Assembly: GCA_028141885.1 (NCBI GenBank)
Contig: JAOIQU010000003.1
Span: forward strand, 1-64,000
Origin: Flavobacteriales bacterium
GTDB taxonomy: Bacteria > Bacteroidota > Bacteroidia > Flavobacteriales > UA16
Direction of reading: 5' to 3'
Length of the DNA stretch: 64,000 nt
Position 1 is the first letter of the stretch, and each line of letters opens with the position of its first letter. The translations under genes and the position numbers were made by a program. Shown in pieces: positions 26,182-35,345 of this stretch. The notes below the pieces were generated by a model that searched no databases, had not been told where the DNA came from, and saw nothing but the letters and a program-made list of their open reading frames with translations.

Positions 26182-26381
26182 CCGACATGGACCCCACCCT
26201 CGGCGTCTATCAACACGACGCCTGTGAGTGGTGGAGTGACCAACGCCGCGGGCAAAGCCTTTTTCGCTTCGTCGCTTTGCAGCGGCATGCACGCCACCCC
26301 TGGCACATGCCGATGCACCCACTGAACCGAACGCTGGCACAAGTGGCAAGGTCCGTCGTAATAGATCACAGGCTTGTCCAT
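26037..26381 (-). CDS. Thiol-disulfide oxidoreductase, DCC family (DUF393)
   Basis: 114 residues. The family motif DGPCHLC (DGxCxxC) is at residues 9-15 after a short YY strand, followed by RALHALAPFSKGPWRWL and a final WGRDDTC. DCC proteins are small thioredoxin-fold proteins of unknown substrate, some near membranes. The promoter is the perfect -7 box at 26386-26393. The 3' half lies antisense to the end of the truncated gene at 25879. Confidence 0.85.
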   Translation of the reverse strand: MDKPVIYYDGPCHLCQRSVQWVHRHVPGVACMPLQSDEAKKALPAALVTPPLTGVVLIDAEGGVHVGHRALHALAPFSKGPWRWLLLLVPSWGYALVARSRWVWGRDDTCSMPR

Positions 26382-26385
26382 GGCG

Positions 26386-26416
26386 CAAAACTAACCCTCA
26401 GCACCCCCTAAATTGC
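26386..26416. promoter_or_regulatory. Divergent -7 boxes between the DCC and T9SS genes
   Basis: Minus strand: TAGTTTTG (26386-26393), 4 nt before the ATG at 26381. Plus strand: TAAATTGC (26409-26416), 4 nt before the ATG at 26421. The second is a weak match supported mainly by position. Confidence 0.45.
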
Positions 26417-26420
26417 GACC

Positions 26421-27401
26421 ATGAGAAACGCACCTGCTCAGATTTTTTTGATCTTGGTTGCGGGGGTGTTCTTCACCCAAGAGATCCTTGCCCAAACCAT
26501 CACTCAACCTTCCCTTCCCGACCACGGGGTTACGTTTGTTTACGGCGTGACCAACACCCAACTGGAAGGGTTCGATTGGTCCATGGCGTTGGCGTGGCAA
26601 AATGTCAATTTTGAGTTTGTGCCGGCTGACAGCACAGACTTCTCCGAGGTCTTTCCCAACGCCGATTTTGCGCAACAGGTTCCAGCACAAACGGGAGGCG
26701 TCAATTCTTCCTTTTACGAGTACAATCCTGATTACTTTGGGTTTTGGGGTGGCGTGGATGGGGCGACAGGCATCCAGGTGGTGCATCCCGAAGCCGTCAA
26801 GTATCTGCCGTATCCCTTCAGCGTTGGCGATGTCCATGCAGACCAATTGACATTCGAATTCATCGGCGGCGGCTTGGTCAATACGCGAGTGTTTGAGATC
26901 AACATGGAGGGGGTTGCCTCAGGCAATTTGCAGTTGCCCAACGGATGGTCTTTCGACAACACCCTGCGCGTGGCCACACGCACGCTGACGACCGACAGCA
27001 ATGCCACCAACGTCTCCACCTTGTTGACTGAAGGGTTTCAATATTGGACGCAGTACTTCCCCTTGCCCGTGGCCCAGACCTATACCTACACCCAAATCAT
27101 GGGTGGAGACAGCACGATTTTGTTTGCGGGCGGTGAATTTCTAGCGGGCGCCACCGCCGGGTTCGATTTGCCAAACGCCATCGCCTTCGATGCTTTTCCC
27201 TCACCCGCGTCGCACACGCTGAATGTGACGGGGCCAGCAGTGTCGTGGGTGCGCGCGGTGGATGTGCAAGGCCGCACGGTGCATCGCCGTCAATTGCGTT
27301 CAGACCAAGAATCTTGGGACGTGTCCGGATGGCCTGTGGGCATGCACTTCCTGAACATCGAGGGAACCTCAGTCACCCGACGCGTGTTGGTCACTCACTG
27401 A
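26421..27401 (+). CDS. Secreted protein with T9SS type A sorting domain
   Basis: 326 residues: signal peptide (about 1-25, ending EILAQ), a beta-rich central part without a recognised enzyme motif, and a C-terminal T9SS type A domain from about residue 255 (FDAFPSPASHTLNVTG, VDVQGRTVHRR, WDVSGWPVGMHFLNIE). It should be exported through T9SS. Function unknown; the central part lacks catalytic signatures. It converges on purF with a 12-nt gap. Confidence 0.82.
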   Translation: MRNAPAQIFLILVAGVFFTQEILAQTITQPSLPDHGVTFVYGVTNTQLEGFDWSMALAWQNVNFEFVPADSTDFSEVFPNADFAQQVPAQTGGVNSSFYEYNPDYFGFWGGVDGATGIQVVHPEAVKYLPYPFSVGDVHADQLTFEFIGGGLVNTRVFEINMEGVASGNLQLPNGWSFDNTLRVATRTLTTDSNATNVSTLLTEGFQYWTQYFPLPVAQTYTYTQIMGGDSTILFAGGEFLAGATAGFDLPNAIAFDAFPSPASHTLNVTGPAVSWVRAVDVQGRTVHRRQLRSDQESWDVSGWPVGMHFLNIEGTSVTRRVLVTH

Positions 27402-27413
27402 CGCCGCAAGCGC

Positions 27414-29306
27414 TCAGTAAGCCCGCGCGCTGTTGCCTTCCATGTAGTAGACGAAGGCCTTGTTCACCACGCGACGGCCACCTGGCGTGGGGAAGTCTCC
27501 GGTGAAGTACCAATCGCCCAAGTGGTTGGGGCAGGCCTCGTGCAAACCGGCGACGCTTTGGAAAATGATTTTGACTTCGGCCTGCATGCCTGGGGGTGTC
27601 AGCAAGGAGCTGATGCGGTCGCTGACCTCTTCGTCGGAGAAGGGTTCGTAAATCGCTTTGACTTTGTTCACGTTCTCGGCAAGCGGCAGGGTGAGCTGGT
27701 GTTTGCAGGCCTCGTAGGTCTCGGTCAACACGTGGTCCATGCCGCGCTCCTTGAGCAAGGACACTGCCGCTTGAAACGCGATGAAATCGCCCATGCGCGC
27801 CATGTCGATGCCGTAACAGTCGGGGTAGCGGATTTGGGGTGCGCTGGAAGCCACCACGATGCGCTTGGGGCCAAGTCGATCCAAAATGCGGAGAATGCTC
27901 TTCTTCAGGGTTGTTCCTCGCACAATGCTGTCGTCGATGACCACGAGGTTGTCCACCCCGCGCCCCACCGTCCCATAGGTGATGTCGTAGACGTGGGCGA
28001 CCAGGTCCTCTCGAGAGCTGTCTTCGGTGATGAAGGTGCGGAGCTTGGCGTCCTTGATGGCGATTTTGTCCACCCGCGGCCGCTCGTTCAAGATGGCTTC
28101 GATTTCTGAGTGGTCAGGATCGACACCGAGCCCTTTGATTCTGGCAATCTTGCTCGCGTTCAGGTGTTCCTCCAAACCTTGTACCAAGCCGTAGAACGAA
28201 GATTCGGCGGTGTTGGGAATGAAGCTGGTGACCGTGTGGTCAAGGTCGTGTTCCACCGCTTCGAGGACCCTTGGCACGATGGCCTTGCCCAAAGCTTTGC
28301 GCTCGCTGTAGATGTCACTGTCGTTGCCTCGAGAGAAGTAAATGCGCTCAAAGCTGCAAGCCTTGCGGTCTCCCGCAGGCCGAATCTCTTCCACATGCGC
28401 CTTGCCGTCGCGTTTGATGACCAAGGCTGACCCTGGGGCGACCTCTTGGATGGAGGATGCCGGGACGTTGAAAGCGGTTTGGATCACGGGACGTTCCGAT
28501 GCAGCCACCACCACTTCGTCGTCTTCGTACCAAAACGCAGGACGGATGCCGTTGGGGTCGCGCATGACAAAAGCGTCGCCATGCCCGACCATCCCGCACA
28601 TGACGTAGCCGCCATCAAAGTCGGTCGACGCTCGACGCAGCACCTGGCCCAAATCCAACGTGTCGGCAATGCGTTCCGAGATGCTCTGATTGTCGACGCC
28701 TTCAGCCTTCAGGGCTTCGAAGCGCCGCTGGTTTTCCTCGTCAAGGAAATGCCCAATTTTTTCGAGGACCGTAACGGTGTCGGATTTTTGTTTGGGGTGT
28801 TGCCCCAGTTTCACCAACACGTCAAACAACTCGTCCACGTTGGTGAGGTTGAAGTTGCCCGCCACCACCAAGTTGCGTGTCCGCCAGTTGTTTTGGCGCA
28901 AGAAGGGATGGCAATTTTCAATCTCATTCTTGCCAAAGGTCCCGTATCGCAGGTGGCCCAAGAAGAGTTCCCCCGTGAAGGCGTGGTCGTTTTGGAGAGC
29001 GACCACATCCTGCAACTCTTCCGCTGTGAGGTCCTGGAAACGCCACATGATCTTGTGGAAGAGGTCTTGGATCGGCCTCGCGTCAATGGACCGCATCCTG
29101 GAGATGTACCGCTTCCCTGGGTTGACGTCCAGCTTGATGTTTGCGAGTCCAGCACCGTCTTGCCCGCGGTTGTGCTGCTTCTCCATCAGCAGGTACATCT
29201 TGTTCAGCCCGTAGAAGGGCGTGCCGTACTTGTCAACGTAGTGTTGAAGAGGCTTCTTGAGGCGCAACATTGCGATGCCGCACTCGTGCTGGAGAGAGTC
29301 GCTCAT
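27414..29306 (-). CDS. purF: Amidophosphoribosyltransferase (Bacteroidota long form)
   Basis: 630 residues from ATG 29306. It has an N-terminal glutamine amidotransferase class II domain whose nucleophile cysteine lies in HECGIA after a short propeptide (Cys-9), with EKQHNRGQDGAG, FLGHLRYGTFGKN and VVAGNFNLTN. The C-terminal phosphoribosyltransferase domain has VVIDDSIVRGTTLKKS, the PRPP loop. It makes phosphoribosylamine in the first step of purine synthesis. An in-frame TTG four codons upstream is part of the promoter box and is not the start. Confidence 0.9.
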   Translation of the reverse strand: MSDSLQHECGIAMLRLKKPLQHYVDKYGTPFYGLNKMYLLMEKQHNRGQDGAGLANIKLDVNPGKRYISRMRSIDARPIQDLFHKIMWRFQDLTAEELQDVVALQNDHAFTGELFLGHLRYGTFGKNEIENCHPFLRQNNWRTRNLVVAGNFNLTNVDELFDVLVKLGQHPKQKSDTVTVLEKIGHFLDEENQRRFEALKAEGVDNQSISERIADTLDLGQVLRRASTDFDGGYVMCGMVGHGDAFVMRDPNGIRPAFWYEDDEVVVAASERPVIQTAFNVPASSIQEVAPGSALVIKRDGKAHVEEIRPAGDRKACSFERIYFSRGNDSDIYSERKALGKAIVPRVLEAVEHDLDHTVTSFIPNTAESSFYGLVQGLEEHLNASKIARIKGLGVDPDHSEIEAILNERPRVDKIAIKDAKLRTFITEDSSREDLVAHVYDITYGTVGRGVDNLVVIDDSIVRGTTLKKSILRILDRLGPKRIVVASSAPQIRYPDCYGIDMARMGDFIAFQAAVSLLKERGMDHVLTETYEACKHQLTLPLAENVNKVKAIYEPFSDEEVSDRISSLLTPPGMQAEVKIIFQSVAGLHEACPNHLGDWYFTGDFPTPGGRRVVNKAFVYYMEGNSARAY

Positions 29307-29315
29307 GGGCGTTGC

Positions 29316-29323
29316 CAAAGTTA
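29316..29323 (-). promoter_or_regulatory. -7 box of purF
   Basis: A perfect TAACTTTG on the minus strand, 9 nt before the ATG at 29306. Confidence 0.55.
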
Positions 29324-29349
29324 GGCATTTGAAGGGCTGGCGTCGGCGC

Positions 29350-29357
29350 TACTTTTG
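29350..29357 (+). promoter_or_regulatory. -7 box of the thioredoxin-fold gene
   Basis: A perfect TACTTTTG, 6 nt before the ATG at 29364, with TTTG at 29328-29331 as -33 candidate 18 nt upstream. Confidence 0.6.
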
Positions 29358-29363
29358 TTCTTC

Positions 29364-29990
29364 ATGGAATCCCATTGCACCCCCGAAGTCGAAGCCTTGA
29401 TCCGACAAGGTTGGGCCAAGGCAACGTCCATTGTTTCGCACCTTGACGGGTTGCGTGACGCCACCCCCAACCCCGACCCTGAAAAAGCCCCCTACGACAA
29501 ATACATCCCGATCAACCAGCAGCGCATCAAGCGCATTCGGAAGACCCTGGCCAAGGTTGGGTTGCGCGAAGACCTCAATTTGGCCCTCAGTGGCCTTGCT
29601 GCTGGCACGAAAATGCTGGTGCTGAATGAATTTTGGTGTGGGGATGGCGCCCAAATTTTGCCCGTTCACGAGGTGATGGAGGCGGCTACGGGAGGGCGCC
29701 TTGAGGTAAGGGTGCTGATGCGCGACGCCCACCTCGACGTCATGGACCTGTTTTTGACCAACGGGGGACGGTCCATTCCCAAGACAGTCTTGCTGAATGC
29801 CGACCTGGAGGTGTTGGGGTCGTGGGGCCCCCGGCCGGCGGAGGCCATGGCCTTGGTGAAGCGCATCAAATCAGACCCTACCATCGCCCACACGTACAGC
29901 GAAGAGGCCCACAAGTGGTACACCCAGGACAAACAACAGAACATTCAGGCGGAGTTGGCGGTACTTTTAGGGCATGCCCAAAGAGCTTGA
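29364..29990 (+). CDS. Thioredoxin family protein with a single active-site cysteine
   Basis: 208 residues, no signal peptide, so cytoplasmic. The N-terminal ~85 residues are helical. The thioredoxin-like part has LNEFWCGDGAQILPV, where the second cysteine of CxxC is replaced, followed by the cis-Pro region GGRSIPKTVLL. The protein belongs to a Bacteroidota family usually annotated only as thioredoxin family; a single cysteine suggests a non-classical role. The 3' end overlaps the DUF5522 gene by 17 bp. Confidence 0.8.
   Translation: MESHCTPEVEALIRQGWAKATSIVSHLDGLRDATPNPDPEKAPYDKYIPINQQRIKRIRKTLAKVGLREDLNLALSGLAAGTKMLVLNEFWCGDGAQILPVHEVMEAATGGRLEVRVLMRDAHLDVMDLFLTNGGRSIPKTVLLNADLEVLGSWGPRPAEAMALVKRIKSDPTIAHTYSEEAHKWYTQDKQQNIQAELAVLLGHAQRA
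29962..29969 (+). promoter_or_regulatory. -7-like box inside the thioredoxin-fold gene
   Basis: TACTTTTA, 4 nt before the ATG at 29974, within the last codons of the upstream gene. Confidence 0.35.
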
Positions 29991-30143
29991 GCCTGAAGAC
30001 TTTTACAAGACGCCGGAAGGCTTCATCGTCTTCACGGAGGCCTACCACTTGAAGCGCGGCCATTGCTGCCAAAGTGGTTGCAAGCACTGTCCTTACGGCT
30101 TTGACAAGCGCACGGGACGTTTCACCAAGAACAAACACACGCC

Positions 30144-30147
<4 letters not shown>
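29974..30147 (+). CDS. DUF5522 cysteine-rich mini-protein
   Basis: 57 residues. A short conserved core starts with FYKTPEGFIVFTEAYHLKRG and ends in a cysteine cluster CCQSGCKHCPYGF (four Cys, one His) that could bind a metal. It overlaps the upstream gene by 17 bp and the hutU start by 4 bp (ATGA), so hutU is translationally coupled to it. Function is unknown; the tight coupling suggests co-expression with urocanase. Confidence 0.8.
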
Positions 30148-32204
<2,057 letters not shown>

Positions 32205-32212
32205 CCCCCGCA

Positions 32213-32251
32213 AGGAAACGCGGGAAACGTTTTGCAATTTTTTCGTTTCCT
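32213..32251. promoter_or_regulatory. Candidate operator upstream of the TetR gene
   Basis: An 8-bp inverted repeat AGGAAACG (32213-32220) / CGTTTCCT (32244-32251) encloses the palindrome AAACGTTT (32225-32232), so GAAACG occurs three times in 40 bp. The position, upstream of the -7 box, is where an autoregulating TetR protein would bind. It could also be a weak hutU terminator stem. Confidence 0.35.
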
Positions 32252-32268
32252 GTGCGCGCATCGCGATG

Positions 32269-32276
32269 TACTTTTG
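32269..32276 (+). promoter_or_regulatory. -7 box of the TetR gene
   Basis: A perfect TACTTTTG, 7 nt before the ATG at 32284. The in-frame ATG at 32266 is upstream of the box and unlikely to be used. Confidence 0.6.
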
Positions 32277-32283
32277 CGGCCGC

Positions 32284-32949
32284 ATGTCGCAGGCCAATAC
32301 ATCCAACACACGGACGCCCGAAGGACCAAACGCGCTCGATGAGCGCGGCCTTGAGTTGAGGGACCGGTGCTCCAAGCTCTTTGGTCGTTTTGGGATCAAG
32401 GCGCTCAGCATGGACGACTTGGCGGGGCATTTGGCTTGCAGCAAGAAGACGCTGTACAAGTACTTCAGCGACAAGCGGGACCTCGTGTCGAAAGCCCTGC
32501 ACAGCCATCTGGATGGGTTGGAAGCCCAAATGGCGGACCTCATGCATGGGGAGGGGAATGCGATTGATTTGGCCTTGCAGGAGATGGAGAACAAGCACAA
32601 AATGCTGTCGGCCATCAACTCCACGGTCCTGTTCGATTTGAAGAAGTATTACCCCAAGGTTTTTGAAGCCACCCACGAACGTCGGAAGAACATGATCCGT
32701 CGCGTGGTCACCCACAACGTCATGCGCGGCATGGAGCAGGGCATGTATCGCGACGACTTGAATGTCGAGGCCGTAGCCGATTTGCACCTCGCGCTCGTGG
32801 AGGACATGGTGCGGCAGGCGGAAAACGGCACCCTGGCGCGTCCGCTCGCGGAGCATTTCAAAGCGCTGTTCACCTATCACATTCGAGGCATTGCAAGCGC
32901 CGATGGTGTGGCCTACCTCGAATCGAAACGACTCACTCCTTCCTCATGA
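32284..32949 (+). CDS. TetR/AcrR family transcriptional regulator
   Basis: 221 residues. The N-terminal helix-turn-helix is clear (FGIKALSMDDLAGHLACSKK, then TLYKYFSDKRDLV, about residues 38-70) and the C-terminal part is all-helical. Its stop overlaps the TolC gene start (ATGA). Being the first gene of an efflux operon, it most likely represses that operon and is released by a pump substrate; the inverted repeats at 32213-32251 are candidate binding sites. Confidence 0.9.
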   Translation: MSQANTSNTRTPEGPNALDERGLELRDRCSKLFGRFGIKALSMDDLAGHLACSKKTLYKYFSDKRDLVSKALHSHLDGLEAQMADLMHGEGNAIDLALQEMENKHKMLSAINSTVLFDLKKYYPKVFEATHERRKNMIRRVVTHNVMRGMEQGMYRDDLNVEAVADLHLALVEDMVRQAENGTLARPLAEHFKALFTYHIRGIASADGVAYLESKRLTPSS

Positions 32950-34295
32950 TCCAAACCTTGAAACAACGTGGTCTTTGCGCGCTTGCGGTCTTGACGGCCT
33001 CCTGGCACGCCAACGCCCAGCTGTCGCTGAGCATGGACCAAGCCATGGAGCTTGGCGTGGCACAGGCCTATGCGATGCAGCGGGCCCGCATCGATGTGGA
33101 TGTGGCCAAAAGCGACGTCAAAGAATTGCTGGCCACGGGCCTCCCCCAAGTCAACGCGTCCTTCGACTTCAATCACTTCATTGACATTCCGACCCAAGTG
33201 GTGCCTGCCTCGTCATTTGATCCAATGGCGCCAGAAGATTTGGTGTTGGAATTGGCGTTTGGCACGACCCAATCCGCCACAGCGGGCGTGAACGCCACGC
33301 AACTGGTGTTCAGTGGGAGTTACCTCGTGGGCATGAAGGCCGCGCAGGTGTTTGCCGATGCCAAAGCGTTGGCGGTGGACGCCACGGAAGTGGAAACGCG
33401 CAGGCTGGTGGCCGAGGCCTACGTCACGGGCCTGGCGGCTGAAGCCAACGTGGAGACCTTGGACCGGGCGCTTGCGCTGGTGACTTCGTCGGAAGGGGAA
33501 TTGCGTGCCTTGGCCAACGAAGGACTCGTCGAGTCGGTGGACGCAGACCAACTGCAGTTGACGCGCCAGTCGCTCGCCCAGCAACTCAACACGGCCCGAT
33601 TGCAAGCTGATTTGACCAAGAAGTTGCTGTTGTTCCAATGCGGACTGGAGGTGGACGGAACGGTGACCTTGACGGACAGCCTCGAAGGGTTGACCGCGCA
33701 GTCTGTGCCGGAGGTGATGCAGTCGCAGTTGAACCTGGCGGCGAATCCCGCCTTGGAGGAACAACGTCGGTATGTCGCCCTTGCGGAGTTGGATGTGTTG
33801 AACCGGCGCGCCGAGGGCCTTCCCCAAGTGGCTGCGTTCTATTCAAACAGCTCACAAACCTTCCGCGACCCAGATTTTCCCGTGCTTGAGGACCAAGCCA
33901 ATTGGTATCCCTCCCAAATCGTGGGCTTGTCGGTGAACATGCCCATTTGGACCAGCTTTGGCGGCCGTCAACGCGTGGAGAAGGCCAAGCTCGCCGTCTT
34001 GACAGCGGAGTCAGGCCTGTCCCAAATGGAATCTGCCGCGCGCTTGGAGTTTGACAACGCCAGGGCCACCTTTTTGGACGCGCAAGCCGCACTGTCCAAT
34101 GCGAAGGAGCAACGCGCCTTGGCCGACAACATTTTGACCCGAATCGAAGCGGGACACAAAGAAGGGGTTCGAAGCAGTTTTGAACTCAACACCGCCCAAA
34201 ACCAACTCCTCGAAGCCGAGGGCAACCTGATCGGCGCACAACTCGCTTGGCTCACGGCCCAGCAGCGCTTGATCGCATCCAATCCAAGACTATGA
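32946..34295 (+). CDS. TolC family outer-membrane efflux protein
   Basis: 449 residues with a signal peptide (about 1-24, ending ANAQ) and two repeated OEP domains rich in long helices and coiled coil (starts LSLSMDQAMELGVAQAYAMQ and, in the second half, NPALEEQRRYVALAE). It should form the outer-membrane exit duct of the tripartite pump encoded by the next two genes. The start overlaps the TetR stop and the stop overlaps the adaptor start (both ATGA). Confidence 0.92.
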   Translation: MIQTLKQRGLCALAVLTASWHANAQLSLSMDQAMELGVAQAYAMQRARIDVDVAKSDVKELLATGLPQVNASFDFNHFIDIPTQVVPASSFDPMAPEDLVLELAFGTTQSATAGVNATQLVFSGSYLVGMKAAQVFADAKALAVDATEVETRRLVAEAYVTGLAAEANVETLDRALALVTSSEGELRALANEGLVESVDADQLQLTRQSLAQQLNTARLQADLTKKLLLFQCGLEVDGTVTLTDSLEGLTAQSVPEVMQSQLNLAANPALEEQRRYVALAELDVLNRRAEGLPQVAAFYSNSSQTFRDPDFPVLEDQANWYPSQIVGLSVNMPIWTSFGGRQRVEKAKLAVLTAESGLSQMESAARLEFDNARATFLDAQAALSNAKEQRALADNILTRIEAGHKEGVRSSFELNTAQNQLLEAEGNLIGAQLAWLTAQQRLIASNPRL

Positions 34296-35332
34296 AATTG
34301 ACTTTGAAAAGTGTTGGCCTGTTGGCCATGGCAACGTTGTTTGTGCAATGTGGTGGCCCCTCAGAGGATGCGGTCGAACAAAACGCGTCGGCGGTTCGGC
34401 TGACCAAGGTGGGGGTCCAAACGGTGCAAGCCGCCCCGTTCGCCCACACGTTCGCCGTTCAGGGCAACGTCGAGACGGACCGCATCGCCAACATCTTAGC
34501 GGAGTTCCCGGGCGTCGTGCGGGAAGTGTTCGTTGTAGAAGGCACCCAAGTCAACCAAGGCGATGCGTTGGTGCGCATTGACACCGACGTGTTGGCCAAG
34601 CAGCGAGAGGAATTGTTGACGCAGTTCGAATTGGCGGAGACGCTGTTTGAGCGGCAAGAGCGCCTTTGGAACAAGGACATTGGGTCCGAGGTGGATTTCC
34701 TTCAAGCCAAAACAAGCCTCGAAGCCTTGACACGAAGCCTCGCCACCCTCGACGAACAAATCGGCAAAGCGGTCATTCGCGCGCCGTTCAATGGTGTGTT
34801 GGACCGGGTCTTTGTCAACGTAGGTGAGATGGCCTCCGCGCCGATGCCTGTGGTGCGCGTGGTGGACTTGAGCGACTTGTACGTTCGGGCTTCCGTCAGC
34901 GATCACTATGCAGGGGTCGTCATGGCCGGCCAACCCGTGACCGTGGAAGCGCAGGGCCTCGAGCCCATCGAAAGCCAGGTCCGTCGCGTGGGACAATTCA
35001 TCGAAGCGGCCAACCGCACGATCGATGTGACCATTGACCTCCCCTCAGGGACCCGTGCGCTTCCCAACATGGTGGCGACGGTGCACATCACCGATTTGGC
35101 ACTGGACAGTGCCTTGGCACTTCCGTCAGCGGTGGTGCAACAAGACGCGAACGGCCAGGAGTATGTGTTCGTTATCAAAGGTGACCAAGCGACGAAGCAA
35201 ACGGTCAAAACCGGGGTGATGTCCGACGGCTTGCTGCTCATCGAGTCGGGCCTGAAAGCCGGCGATCGCGTCATCAAACGTGGCGCGGCACGCGTCGTGG
35301 ATGGCGAGCGAGTGACCTTGATCGAATCCTGA
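34292..35332 (+). CDS. Efflux RND periplasmic adaptor (membrane fusion protein)
   Basis: 346 residues. The N-terminus is a lipoprotein signal with the lipobox LFVQC near residue 20. A biotinyl-lipoyl half motif follows (GVVREVFVVEGTQVNQGDAL), then a short helical hairpin (about 95-140), the return lipoyl half (IRAPFNGVLDRVFVNVGE) and beta-barrel domains. It joins the TolC-like protein to the RND pump in the periplasm. The ATG at 34292 overlaps the TolC stop; the upstream in-frame ATG has no signal sequence. Confidence 0.92.
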   Translation: MKLTLKSVGLLAMATLFVQCGGPSEDAVEQNASAVRLTKVGVQTVQAAPFAHTFAVQGNVETDRIANILAEFPGVVREVFVVEGTQVNQGDALVRIDTDVLAKQREELLTQFELAETLFERQERLWNKDIGSEVDFLQAKTSLEALTRSLATLDEQIGKAVIRAPFNGVLDRVFVNVGEMASAPMPVVRVVDLSDLYVRASVSDHYAGVVMAGQPVTVEAQGLEPIESQVRRVGQFIEAANRTIDVTIDLPSGTRALPNMVATVHITDLALDSALALPSAVVQQDANGQEYVFVIKGDQATKQTVKTGVMSDGLLLIESGLKAGDRVIKRGAARVVDGERVTLIES

Positions 35333-35345
35333 ACCCACGGACACC

